Below, in pieces: positions 29,901 to 38,158 of a stretch of DNA of 39,660 nucleotides. The stretch spans positions 1-39,660 of the IMG/VR virus record IMGVR_UViG_3300032242_001167. One strand, written 5' to 3'. Source of the DNA: a virus. Position 1 is the first letter of the stretch, and every line of letters begins with the position of its first letter. Under the pieces are notes generated by a model. The model saw only the letters and a program-made list of their open reading frames with translations, was not told the origin of the DNA and did not search any database. The translations under genes were made by a program, and so were the position numbers.

Positions 29901-30590
29901 TCACTTGCTCAGGCGAGGATCACAGCCGAGGACCTTGAGCGCCGCAGTGATATGGTGCTGCGCCATTTCGATCTTCTCGTCGCCTTGCACCTTCTCGTTA
30001 GCCTTCCACAGCTTGAGCAACTCCTCCACATTACGAAGCAGAGGCGAACGCGAGGGGTTAACCTCACCCTTAACCGCGCCGCCTTCGCTACCCTCGCCGC
30101 TGGAGGGAACCTTGACCTTGCTACCGAGGATATCACGCGTACCAGTAGCAAGCTCGCTTGCGTATGTGGCGACACGCTTCCAGTTAGGCGAAGGATTGGT
30201 ACCGATGCCGAGACGCGCGCGAAGGGTGGAGTGATGAGCCACACGCTCGTCGAAGATAGCCAACTCGCTTGCATCAGTGATGCCTTCGCGGCGCTGCGGG
30301 ATATCGCCCAGCATATTGAACCAACCCTTCGGCAGAACCTCGTTCAGCTTGAAGGCGTAGGCCATGTTAGCCTTGCGAACGTCACCAGTGGCAGCAGCAT
30401 AAGCAGACCGGACTTCCGCAAGCGACTGATCCCTAACCGAGGACTCGACAGACGCGAGTAGTTGCATATGTTCCGCTTCCGCAGCAGCCGAGGCTTCCGC
30501 GCTTGCCGCTTGGATAGCCGGGCCGACATCAGGCCGAGCAGCAGCGAGAGCGAGAGGAGCCGAGTTAGCCGCATTAGTGTTCTTTGCCAT
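29901..30590 (-). CDS. First leftward early protein, unknown function
   Basis: 229 residues. It has an Ala-rich N-terminus (MAKNTNAANSAPLALAAARP) and a helical acidic part (SAEASAAAEAEHMQLLASVE). The central part has LNEVLPKGWFNMLGDIPQRR and DERVAHHSTLRARLGIG; the loop SGEGSEGGAVKGE separates a C-terminal helical bundle. It is the first protein gene leftward of the divergent region, with two palindromes in its leader (30614 and 30763) and a terminator downstream, so it looks like a separately controlled early unit. Host take-over or regulation is possible; no motif proves it. Confidence 0.72.
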   Translation of the reverse strand: MAKNTNAANSAPLALAAARPDVGPAIQAASAEASAAAEAEHMQLLASVESSVRDQSLAEVRSAYAAATGDVRKANMAYAFKLNEVLPKGWFNMLGDIPQRREGITDASELAIFDERVAHHSTLRARLGIGTNPSPNWKRVATYASELATGTRDILGSKVKVPSSGEGSEGGAVKGEVNPSRSPLLRNVEELLKLWKANEKVQGDEKIEMAQHHITAALKVLGCDPRLSK

Positions 30591-30613
30591 TAGATTGTAC
30601 CTTTCCAGATATA

Positions 30614-30630
30614 GCCTAACACTGTTAGGC
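30614..30630. promoter_or_regulatory. 17-bp palindrome, copy 7
   Basis: GCCTAACACTGTTAGGC on the plus strand, 23 bases before ATG 30590. Its minus-strand GCCTAA ends the 25-codon leader frame. Confidence 0.92.
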
Positions 30631-30702
30631 CCGAGTGAAGCGAGCCATCCGGCCCGCGAGATAGGTCTCTCCCCATCCTGTTACTGTTATAACCCAACCC
30701 AT
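30625..30702 (-). CDS. Possible 25-residue leader peptide
   Basis: ATG 30702 to TAA within palindrome copy 7, with AGG 8 bases before the ATG. It translates as MGWVITVTGWGETYLAGRMA and ends RFTRA. Two of the confirmed small genes end in the same way inside a palindrome, which supports it as a leader frame. There is no independent evidence of coding. Confidence 0.3.
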   Translation of the reverse strand: MGWVITVTGWGETYLAGRMARFTRA

Positions 30703-30762
30703 TAGATCGACCTAATCGGGCTTAGGCATTCTTTTCTATAGCGCAGCTTTGGCTTTGCGTGA

Positions 30763-30779
30763 GCCTAACAGTGTTAGGC
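30763..30779. promoter_or_regulatory. 17-bp palindrome, copy 8
   Basis: GCCTAACAGTGTTAGGC on the plus strand, 133 bp upstream of copy 7 and about 20 bp upstream of the TATAGA box, so it could act as a promoter operator. Confidence 0.9.
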
Positions 30780-31073
30780 TGGACTATGCGCGAGGCAGAC
30801 GCAGCCTAGCTAGTGAACGACAGAGCCCCGAAATCCAAAAAATTTTTTCATCTTGTCCTGCGAGGTTGCACTAGGTTGCTAGGCTGGACGGGGAGAGGCG
30901 GGATGGGTTGCGTTTCGCCGTCAGCGCCGACCCACCGGGGTGGCACCCCCCGAATGTCAGTTGGGACTCCACCGCTGTACTATACATATTAATCTGCGCA
31001 GCCAGCCACACTCATCTGGGCGTCAAGGGGGGATAACTCCTTACTTACACCCCCCAAGGTATATCCCGCTTTT

Positions 31074-31089
31074 ATACCCCAGAGGGTAT
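31074..31089. repeat. ATACCC/GGGTAT dyad in the divergent region
   Basis: Perfect 6-bp arms with CAGA between. Similar GGTATATCCC and GGGGATAACTCC boxes lie just upstream, suggesting a repeated regulator site for the rightward genes. Confidence 0.45.
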
Positions 31090-31226
31090 CCCCCTACCCC
31101 CCAAGTAAATCTATCTAGTATGCGTATAGCCCGCGCTCCAGAAGACCCCCCGTCAATGGTACCTTGCGTTTTGTTTTGAGTACCCCTACTACATATGTTG
31201 TTAAGTCCCACAAACCGGACCCTACC

Positions 31227-31841
31227 ATGCCAGTAATAAAGATCGAGCCTACTGATGCCCACAAGGTGCCGTTTGATTTAAGCGACGAGCAACCTGCTAC
31301 TTTTATAGACGAGATTCAGGTGGCCGGTGCCACTGCCGAACTACAAGTAGAGATGGGTGCGCCACTGGAAGTGGCGGAAGAGGACGAGGCGCGACAGGCA
31401 CGCCTACTGGAAGAGGTCATCAAGAATAAGAAGTCAGCTAACCTGACTACACAGACTACGGCTTATGCGGCTGCGTCGTTCTTACGGACCTACGGTCAGG
31501 CGCTGGCTTTTGATGCTGCCCAAGCCCGTGCTGCTATTACTGCCAAGCTGATGGATATTGCCGACTGCGGCGACCCTAAGTACGAGTTGCGGGCGTTGGA
31601 GCTTCTTGGCAAGCATTCGGATATCGGTCTGTTTACGAACAAGAGCGAGATCACCGTCAACTATACTAATCCAGAACAGCTTGAGAACGCCATCAAGGAG
31701 CGGGTCAAGCGCCTACTGAACGCCGACATCATCGACGTTACCCCCATAAACATGAACCTAGATGATGAACTCGGCATCGCTAACGCGCCGAGAGGTGCAT
31801 TACTGCTTGAAGAACTCGAAGAGGAAGACGACGGTGAGTAA
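31227..31841 (+). CDS. Terminase small subunit-like protein
   Basis: 204 residues from ATG 31227; the frame is open upstream, but this ATG begins a sensible acidic N-terminus (MPVIKIEPTDAHKVPFDL). The central part has AAASFLRTYGQALAFDAAQA, then LMDIADCGDPKYELRALELL and GKHSDIGLFTNKSEITVNY, the arrangement seen in phage small terminases after their HTH. The acidic end is ELEEEDDGE. It should recognise the packaging site and load the large subunit, whose gene is second downstream. The ribosome site is weak. Confidence 0.78.
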   Translation: MPVIKIEPTDAHKVPFDLSDEQPATFIDEIQVAGATAELQVEMGAPLEVAEEDEARQARLLEEVIKNKKSANLTTQTTAYAAASFLRTYGQALAFDAAQARAAITAKLMDIADCGDPKYELRALELLGKHSDIGLFTNKSEITVNYTNPEQLENAIKERVKRLLNADIIDVTPINMNLDDELGIANAPRGALLLEELEEEDDGE

Positions 31842-32031
31842 GGATAGCGACAACGTTGTACAGCTTAATATCCCGCAACGAGACCCTAAACTCGGTGCGC
31901 TGATGAACGATCTGGCCGAGGTTGTTAATCGCCATGTCGCAGAGGTGCCTGCTGTTGCTGTGATCGGGGCATTGGAGTTCATTAAGCAGGACGTTGCAAT
32001 GCAGGTAATGGACCTGTTCGAAGACTACTAA
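31834..32031 (+). CDS. Small protein between the terminase genes
   Basis: 65 residues with a GTG start at 31834, chosen because AGGA lies upstream and the start overlaps the small terminase stop (GGTGAGTAA). The body reads VVQLNIPQRDPKLGALMNDL, then HVAEVPAVAVIGALEFIKQD. It ends in TAATG, overlapping the large terminase start. Function unknown; a packaging accessory is possible from position. Confidence 0.65.
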   Translation: MSKDSDNVVQLNIPQRDPKLGALMNDLAEVVNRHVAEVPAVAVIGALEFIKQDVAMQVMDLFEDY

Positions 32032-33560
32032 TGCCCAGCCTACTCGATAACATATCCCTGAAGGACATCCCCGCGATCCTTCCTGCCCTGTCCCTTGCGG
32101 AACAGGAGCAGTTGCTTGCTGAGCTTGAGAAGCTTGACCAGTTAAAGGCGAAGAACCTCGCCCAGAACAAGTTCCTCTCGTTCGTTAGGCAGATGTGGCC
32201 GTCGTTTATCGCAGGTCGCCATCACGCTAAGATGGCAGATGCCTTTGAGCGCGTTGCGCGCGGAGAATGCAAGCGGCTTATTATTAATATGCCGCCGCGA
32301 CACACTAAGTCTGAGTTCGCATCGTTCCTTTTACCCGCGTGGTTCCTTGGCAAGTACCCAAATAAAAAAGTTATTCAGACTAGTCACACTGCCGAACTTG
32401 CGGTAGGATTCGGTCGTAAGGTGAGAAACCTCGTAGACACCGAGGCGTATCATCAAATATTTCCGGAGCTAGTTCTTCAGGCCGACTCAAAGGCCGCAGG
32501 ACGCTGGAATACATCGAAAGGGGGTGATTACTTCGCCATCGGTGTGGGAGGTGCGGTTACCGGTAAAGGTGCTGATCTTCTTATCATCGACGACCCCCAC
32601 TCTGAACAAGAGGCAGCATTAGCCGAAGTAAACCCCGAAATCTACGACAAGACCTACGAATGGTATACCTCAGGTCCCCGGCAGCGTCTGCAGCCGGGTG
32701 GGGCTATCGTAGTCGTTATGACGCGTTGGTCCAAGAGAGACCTGACAGCCAAGGTACTTAAGGCCGCTGCCCAGCGTGGCGGCGACGAGTGGGAAGTGAT
32801 CGAGTTTCCCGCCATCCTCCCCAGCGGCAATCCGCTGTGGCCAGAGTTCTGGCCCATGGAGGAGCTTGAGGTACTGCGCGAAGAACTGCCGAACTCCAAG
32901 TGGATGGCGCAGTACCAGCAGAATCCTACAGGCGACTCCAGCGCTATCGTTAAGCGCGAGTGGTGGAAGGTATGGGAGAGCGAGCGCCCGCCGCAGTGCG
33001 ACTTTATCCTGCAGGCATGGGATACTGCCTTCGAGAAAACACAGCGCTCTGACTACTCTGCCTGCACTACGTGGGGGGTATTCTATTACCCTGACGATAC
33101 GGGGGTAGAACAAGCAAACATTATTCTGCTAGACGCGTACCGAGAACGATTAGAGTTCCCTTCGCTTAAGCAGGCCGCACTGGAAGCCTACCGTGAGTGG
33201 CAACCAGATAGCATCATCATCGAAAAGAAAGCATCAGGTGCACCTCTTATATATGAGATGCGCTCTATGGGTATCCCAGTACAGGAGTTCACCCCTAGTC
33301 GCGGTAATGACAAAATCTCCCGCCTTAACGCTGTTAGTGACTTGTTTGCTAGCGGCAGGGTTTGGGTGCCGGATACTTATTGGGCCGAGGAAGTAGTCGA
33401 GGAAGTAGCAAGTTTTCCCGGCTCGGAGCATGACGACTACACTGATACCGTCAGTATGGCTATGATGCGATTCCGTAAGGGCGGTTATATCACTACTAAC
33501 CTAGACGAAGGCGATGAAGTTCAGTACTTCAAGAGCCATAGAGGACAGGGATACTACTAA
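32031..33560 (+). CDS. Terminase large subunit (ATPase and nuclease)
   Basis: 509 residues. The ATPase domain shows the Walker A variant MPPRHTKS (87-94), an adenine/coupling region VIQTSHTAELA, and Walker B LLIIDDPH (183-190). The nuclease domain has AWDTAFEKTQRSDYSA near 330, EKKASGAPLI near 400 and HDDYTDTVSMAMM near 475, supplying the RNase H-fold acidic residues. It powers DNA entry into the prohead and cuts the concatemer. Length and motif order are standard. The start overlaps the preceding stop and the stop overlaps the portal ATG (TAATGG). Confidence 0.95.
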   Translation: MPSLLDNISLKDIPAILPALSLAEQEQLLAELEKLDQLKAKNLAQNKFLSFVRQMWPSFIAGRHHAKMADAFERVARGECKRLIINMPPRHTKSEFASFLLPAWFLGKYPNKKVIQTSHTAELAVGFGRKVRNLVDTEAYHQIFPELVLQADSKAAGRWNTSKGGDYFAIGVGGAVTGKGADLLIIDDPHSEQEAALAEVNPEIYDKTYEWYTSGPRQRLQPGGAIVVVMTRWSKRDLTAKVLKAAAQRGGDEWEVIEFPAILPSGNPLWPEFWPMEELEVLREELPNSKWMAQYQQNPTGDSSAIVKREWWKVWESERPPQCDFILQAWDTAFEKTQRSDYSACTTWGVFYYPDDTGVEQANIILLDAYRERLEFPSLKQAALEAYREWQPDSIIIEKKASGAPLIYEMRSMGIPVQEFTPSRGNDKISRLNAVSDLFASGRVWVPDTYWAEEVVEEVASFPGSEHDDYTDTVSMAMMRFRKGGYITTNLDEGDEVQYFKSHRGQGYY

Positions 33561-36148
33561 TGGCTATTTACAAGTCACTGAGCCAAGCGCCGCTGGGTCT
33601 GCAGCCGGGTGAATTATCGCAGGAACCCGCGCTTGAAATCCATATCGAGGACCCAGAGAGCGTAGATTTGTCGCTGGATGGGCATCATCTGCTCCATATC
33701 GACCCCGATGCGGAGAATGAGGACGATTTCTCCGCAAATCTTGCGGAGCAAATGGATGAGGGGCAGCTTACAGAGCTTGCCGGGGACCTTCTCGGGGACT
33801 TTGACGACGATACTGCGTCACGTAGAGACTGGGTTCAGACTTATGTAGATGGTCTTGAGCTTCTTGGCATGAAGGTTGAGGACCGCACGGAGCCTTGGCC
33901 CGGTGCATGCGGTGTATACCACCCCCTTATGAGCGAAGCGCTGATTAAGTTTCAGGCCGAGACCATGATGGAGACGTTCCCGGCTGCTGGTCCGGTGCGC
34001 ACTGAGATTATCGGAGAAGAAACGCCCGCCGTTGCGGAAGCCGCACGCCGTGTGGAAGCTGATATGAACTACCAGCTTATCGACCGCATGGTTGAGTACC
34101 GTCCGGAACATGAGCGGATGCTGTGGGGCCTTGGCCTTGCCGGTAATGCGTTCAAGAAGGTGTATTTTGACCCTTCGCTTGGCCGTCAGGTCTCTATGTA
34201 CGTACCTGCAGAGGACGTTGTAGTCCCTTACGGTGCCACTTCACTGGAAACTTCGCCCCGTATCACGCATGTGATGCGTAAGACCCCCAATGAACTGCGC
34301 CGTTTGCAGGCTGCAGGCTTCTATCGTGACGTTGATCTGGGCGATCCGACCGATACTTTCGACGAGATTGAGAAGAAAATCGCCGAAAAGATGGGGTTCC
34401 GGGCCTCTACTGATGACCGTTTCAAGCTGCTTGAGATGCAGGTTGAGCTTGTTTTGCCTGATGATAAGGAAGCAGAGGATGAAGCAGCCGATGAAATTGC
34501 CCTCCCTTATATCGTTACTCTGGAAAAGTCGTCTCAGACAATCCTTGCAGTTCGTCGTAATTGGGACCCAGCAGATAAGAAAAAGCTTAAGCGAAATCAT
34601 TTCGTGCACTATTCATATGTGCCGGGTTTTGGTTTTTACGCTTTTGGACTTATTCATCTTATCGGTGCTTTTGCTAAGTCTGGCACCAGCATTATTCGGC
34701 AGCTTGTTGATGCTGGCACTTTATCTAATCTACCGGGTGGCTTTAAGACTAAAGGTCTCCGCATCAAGGGCGATGATACACCTATCGCACCTGCTGAATG
34801 GCGTGATGTAGACGTTGCTTCGGGGACTATGCGTGACAACTTCATGCCGCTCCCCTACAAGGAACCGAGTCAGGTACTGTTTACGCTCCTGCAGAATATC
34901 GTGGAGGAAGGTCGCCGGTTTGCTGGCGCTGCCGATCTCCAAATCAGCGATATGTCGGGTCAAGCGCCAGTCGGGACCACACTGGCTATCCTTGAGCGTA
35001 CGCTGAAGACTACGAGCGCAGTTCAGGCACGCATCCACTACGCTATGAAGCAGGAGTTTCGTCTGCTTCGGGATATCATCCGCGACTACACGCCGGATGA
35101 GTACGACTACACCCCCGTCAAGGCTACGCCCAAGGCCAAGAAGGCGGATTACGACCTTGTAGACGTTATCCCGGTCAGCGACCCTAATGCTGCCACCATG
35201 GCGCAGAAGATCGTACAGTATCAGGCAGTCCTGCAATTGGCCCAGACGGCCCCGCAGATTTACAACCTGCCTTATCTGCATCGTCAGATGCTCGATGTAC
35301 TGGGTATTAAGAACGCAGAGAAGCTTGTTCCGCTCAAGGACGGCGATGATATGCAGCCGCGCGACCCCGTGTCCGAGAACATGGACATCATCAACGGTAA
35401 GCCGGTCAAGGCATTTATCGCGCAGGACCACCAGTCGCATATCGCTGTACATACGTCGGCTATGCAGGACCCGAGCATCATGAAGCTCGTCGGGCAGAAC
35501 CCCAACGCTATGGCTATGCAGGCTGCAATGGCCGCTCATATCAACGAGCATATCGCGTTTGAGTACCGCAAGCAGATTGAAGAGCAGGCGGGCGTCCCGT
35601 ACCCGCCGCCGAACGCGCAGATGGACCAGAACACCGAGGTCCAAATCTCGCGGCTCGCTGCCGCTGCCGCACAGCAGCTTCTGCAGAAGAACCAAGCACA
35701 GGCAGCCCAGCAGCAGGCTCAGCAGCAGGCCCAAGACCCCATCATCCAGATGCAGCAGGCTGAGCTTCAGCTTAAGCATGGTGAACTTGAGCTTAAGAAG
35801 CAGAAGCTTGCTGTCGAAGCAGCAGCCAAAGCGGATCATATCGAGATCGAGAAGGAACGTATTGCTGCCCAGAAGGAGATTGCTGGGCTTCAGGTCGGCG
35901 CGAAGATCGCCACTGATAAGGCGAATATTACCGGTCAGCAGCAGATTGCAGGTCTTAAGGCAGGTATCGACGCGGCGCATAAGGCTTCGATGCTTGAATG
36001 GAACGCCCAACATAAAACTAGCCAGCTTATGCTCCAGCAGCAGCAACAGCAGCACCAGCAGGGGCTCGACTACGCCCAGTTGGCCCAACAACCAAACGAA
36101 GAAGCTGAAGAGCCGGAAGATAACGACCAAGAGGAAGCTAGCGAATGA
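33560..36148 (+). CDS. Portal protein with Gln-rich coiled-coil C-terminus
   Basis: 862 residues, large for a portal. An acidic N-terminus (1-85) is followed by WPGACGVYHPLMSEALIKFQ (113-132), FPAAGPVRTEIIGEE and the clamp/wing region with VPAEDVVVPYGATSLE (about 216-231). HFVHYSYVPGFGFYAFGLIH and DLQISDMSGQAPVGTTLAIL follow. From about 690 the chain is a Gln/Ala/Lys coiled coil. The portal forms the ring through which DNA enters and leaves. Position after the large terminase is standard. The C-terminal extension could be a barrel or core contact. Confidence 0.88.
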   Translation: MAIYKSLSQAPLGLQPGELSQEPALEIHIEDPESVDLSLDGHHLLHIDPDAENEDDFSANLAEQMDEGQLTELAGDLLGDFDDDTASRRDWVQTYVDGLELLGMKVEDRTEPWPGACGVYHPLMSEALIKFQAETMMETFPAAGPVRTEIIGEETPAVAEAARRVEADMNYQLIDRMVEYRPEHERMLWGLGLAGNAFKKVYFDPSLGRQVSMYVPAEDVVVPYGATSLETSPRITHVMRKTPNELRRLQAAGFYRDVDLGDPTDTFDEIEKKIAEKMGFRASTDDRFKLLEMQVELVLPDDKEAEDEAADEIALPYIVTLEKSSQTILAVRRNWDPADKKKLKRNHFVHYSYVPGFGFYAFGLIHLIGAFAKSGTSIIRQLVDAGTLSNLPGGFKTKGLRIKGDDTPIAPAEWRDVDVASGTMRDNFMPLPYKEPSQVLFTLLQNIVEEGRRFAGAADLQISDMSGQAPVGTTLAILERTLKTTSAVQARIHYAMKQEFRLLRDIIRDYTPDEYDYTPVKATPKAKKADYDLVDVIPVSDPNAATMAQKIVQYQAVLQLAQTAPQIYNLPYLHRQMLDVLGIKNAEKLVPLKDGDDMQPRDPVSENMDIINGKPVKAFIAQDHQSHIAVHTSAMQDPSIMKLVGQNPNAMAMQAAMAAHINEHIAFEYRKQIEEQAGVPYPPPNAQMDQNTEVQISRLAAAAAQQLLQKNQAQAAQQQAQQQAQDPIIQMQQAELQLKHGELELKKQKLAVEAAAKADHIEIEKERIAAQKEIAGLQVGAKIATDKANITGQQQIAGLKAGIDAAHKASMLEWNAQHKTSQLMLQQQQQQHQQGLDYAQLAQQPNEEAEEPEDNDQEEASE

Positions 36149-36342
36149 ATGAAAGCCTTTTACTCAAGTACCTTTCAAGCAAGGTACAAGAGGAACTTAA
36201 GGTGATTGAAGCAGATATGGCTATGGGTAATGCCTCTGACTTCGGTGCCTACAAATACGCCTGCGGCATTTATCGCGGTCTGCTTATGGCGAATAATCTT
36301 ATCATGGAAACCGCGCAACGAATGGAACACGACGATGATTGA
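36145..36342 (+). CDS. Small conserved-type phage protein next to the portal
   Basis: 65 residues; ATG overlaps the portal stop (ATGAATGA). Helical: LLLKYLSSKVQEELKVIEAD, then GNASDFGAYKYACGIYRGLL and an acidic end. A short protein with MA.G.ASDF..YKY.CG.yRG is, from memory, regularly found at this place in marine podovirus-like genomes. Function unknown. Confidence 0.72.
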   Translation: MNESLLLKYLSSKVQEELKVIEADMAMGNASDFGAYKYACGIYRGLLMANNLIMETAQRMEHDDD

Positions 36343-36781
36343 ACTTGAAGGGGGTGTTGTCCCCGCCAAGACACCAGATATTTTCCTTGCTAGCAGCGTG
36401 GATGATATCAATAACGTTTCGATTCTCCCAAAAGACGACGAGCAGAAGGCTCGCCAGCTTCCTGACCCTGCGGGCTATCGCCTGCTTTGTGCCCTCCCCG
36501 ATGTCGAGGAGAAGACTGCTGGCGGTATCTTCAAGGCCGATGAGACCAAGAAGTACGAAGAGCTTACCACCCCGGTACTGTTCGTGCTGAAGGTTGGTCC
36601 TGATGCTTTCAAGGACCCTACGCGTTTCCCCCACGGACCGTGGTGCAAGGAAGGCGACTTCATCCTAACGCGACCGCATGCCGGTAGCCGGGTGAAAATT
36701 CATGGCCGAGAGTTCCGTCTCATCAATGATGATTCGGTTGAAGCAGTTGTCGAAGACCCGAGGGGGATTACGCGTGGATAA
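36335..36781 (+). CDS. GroES-like co-chaperonin domain protein
   Basis: 148 residues from ATG 36335. The longer frame upstream overlaps the 65-residue gene in full and is discarded. After an N-terminal extension of about 45 residues, the sequence GYRLLCALPDVEEKTAGGIF follows the GroES start pattern (a beta strand, then a mobile-loop-like EKTAGGI). LKVGPDAF, WCKEGDFILTRPHAGSRVKI and EFRLINDDSVEAVVEDP follow, matching the GroES barrel. It would assist head-protein folding with the host GroEL, like T4 gp31. Its place between portal and scaffold genes fits. A structural role without GroEL cannot be excluded. Confidence 0.75.
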   Translation: MIELEGGVVPAKTPDIFLASSVDDINNVSILPKDDEQKARQLPDPAGYRLLCALPDVEEKTAGGIFKADETKKYEELTTPVLFVLKVGPDAFKDPTRFPHGPWCKEGDFILTRPHAGSRVKIHGREFRLINDDSVEAVVEDPRGITRG

Positions 36782-37688
36782 GGATATGAACGACGACTTC
36801 GATATCGAGATCGAAGGCGAAATCGCTGACATCGAAGTACAGGATGATACTCCTGAGGCAGATCGCGGGCGGGAGCCCATGCCCAAGGATATCGTCGATG
36901 AACTCGAAGCCGATGAGCTTGAAGAGTATTCTGATAAGGTAAAGACTCGCCTTAAGCAGATGAAGAAGGTCTGGCACGACGAGCGCCGCGAAAAGGAGCG
37001 GCTGCAGCGTGAACAGAATGAGGCTATTGCCGTAGCGCAGCGCATTCTCGAAGAGAACCGCCGCCTCAAAACTACTTTGTCCGAAGGCGAGCGTACTTTG
37101 CTCGGTAGCTGGGGTGAAGCGGCTAAGTTACAGGCTGAACAGGCTAAGCGTGCATATAAAGAAGCGTACGAGTCAGGGGACTCTGAAAAGCTTATTATTG
37201 CGCAGGATGCCCTTCAGCAGGCAAATATCCGGCTTAATCAGCTTAGTAACTACCAGCCTACTTTACAGAATGTCGAACCCGAAGTACAGTTGTTCCAACC
37301 GCAAGTGCAAGCACCTCGGTTGGACCCTAAAACTGTTGCGTGGCAAGAGCGTAACGACTGGTGGGGTACTGACCCAGAGATGACCGCATCTGCGCTCGGG
37401 CTACACCAACGGCTCGAAAACGAACGTGGTCAACAGTATGTTGGCTCCGACGAGTATTGGCGTACCATCGACACAACGATGCGTAAGCGATTCCCTGAAT
37501 ATTTCGGGGAGGCCGAAAAGACTTCTGGCGTCAAAACAGCCAGCCGGAATGCGAATGTTGTCGCACCAGCATCCAGAAGTACATCCTCCAAAAAGATCGT
37601 ACTAAAGCAATCGCAGATTACGATTGCGAAAAGACTGGGACTTACTCCTGAGCAGTATGCTCAGGAAGTTATGAAGATGGAGCGTTAA
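36774..37688 (+). CDS. Putative scaffolding protein
   Basis: 304 residues with a GTG start at 36774 that overlaps the preceding stop (GTGGATAA); GGGGG lies 7 bases before. An acidic N-terminus (DDFDIEIEGEIADIEVQDD) is followed by a long charged coiled coil (about 45-165, e.g. DKVKTRLKQMKKVWHDERRE). A Gln/Pro linker, WWGTDPEMTASALGLHQRL, and a basic C-terminal helix-turn-helix-like end (KRLGLTPEQYAQEVMK) complete it. Acidic start, coiled coil, basic tail and position before the decoration and capsid genes fit a scaffold. Sequence alone does not prove it. Confidence 0.72.
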   Translation: MDKDMNDDFDIEIEGEIADIEVQDDTPEADRGREPMPKDIVDELEADELEEYSDKVKTRLKQMKKVWHDERREKERLQREQNEAIAVAQRILEENRRLKTTLSEGERTLLGSWGEAAKLQAEQAKRAYKEAYESGDSEKLIIAQDALQQANIRLNQLSNYQPTLQNVEPEVQLFQPQVQAPRLDPKTVAWQERNDWWGTDPEMTASALGLHQRLENERGQQYVGSDEYWRTIDTTMRKRFPEYFGEAEKTSGVKTASRNANVVAPASRSTSSKKIVLKQSQITIAKRLGLTPEQYAQEVMKMER

Positions 37689-37689
37689 T

Positions 37690-38142
37690 ATGACTCAGAA
37701 CCGACTGACCCGTGAACTGGATACCCGCGAAGAGACTACCCGTCCTAAGCAGTGGCAGCCCGCTTCCGTTTTGCCAGAGCCTGATAAGGCACCCGGATAC
37801 GACTACCGATGGGTACGCGTCTCTACCTTGGGCCAGAAAGACCCCCGCAATTTATCTGCCGCCCTCCGCGAGGGTTGGGAGCCGGTTGGGGTCGAAGAAC
37901 AGCCTAAGTTTCGGATGCTTGCCGACCCGGATAGCCGTTTCAAGGATAACATCGAGATTGGTGGGTTGCTGCTTTGCAAGTGCCCGTCTGAGTTCATCGA
38001 GCAGCGTAGGGAATACTACGCACGTAGCACGCAGTCTCAGACGGAAGCTGTAGACAACAACTTTATGAAAGAAAACGACCCCCGTATGCCGCTGTTCCGT
38101 GAGCGCCGGTCTACTACGTCGTTTGGTTCAGGCAAACTTTAA
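37690..38142 (+). CDS. Head-region protein, unknown function
   Basis: 150 residues, starting 1 base after the scaffold stop. It includes PGYDYRWVRVSTLGQKDPRN, then REGWEPVGVEEQP, and GGLLLCKCPSEFIEQRREYY. The RWVRV...REGWEPV pattern is, from memory, recurrent in proteins encoded between scaffold and capsid genes of marine phages. The end is basic (FRERRSTTSFGSGKL). Likely virion- or assembly-related from position. Confidence 0.7.
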   Translation: MTQNRLTRELDTREETTRPKQWQPASVLPEPDKAPGYDYRWVRVSTLGQKDPRNLSAALREGWEPVGVEEQPKFRMLADPDSRFKDNIEIGGLLLCKCPSEFIEQRREYYARSTQSQTEAVDNNFMKENDPRMPLFRERRSTTSFGSGKL

Positions 38143-38158
38143 GCTAGGAGCTTAATAA

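Larger units (their letters stand above)
30703..31226. other. Divergent intergenic control region
   Basis: About 520 bp between the leftward early genes and the rightward packaging genes. It holds palindrome copy 8, a TATAGAAAAGAA box on the minus strand near 30730-30741 like the -10/+1 region of the two TTGCGY promoters, and an A6T6 tract (30837-30848). C-rich repeats ACCCCCCAAG occur near 31049 and 31094, with an ATACCC-N4-GGGTAT dyad (31074-31089). A weak plus-strand promoter (TTGCGT, 17 bp, TACTAC) lies near 31157-31185. No gene seen. Confidence 0.6.

Noticed and set aside
34730-36130. 466-codon minus-strand open frame
   Set aside because: It lies fully opposite the portal gene, is Leu/Arg/Val rich as expected from antisense of Gln/Lys-rich codons, and has no context in a plus-strand late module.
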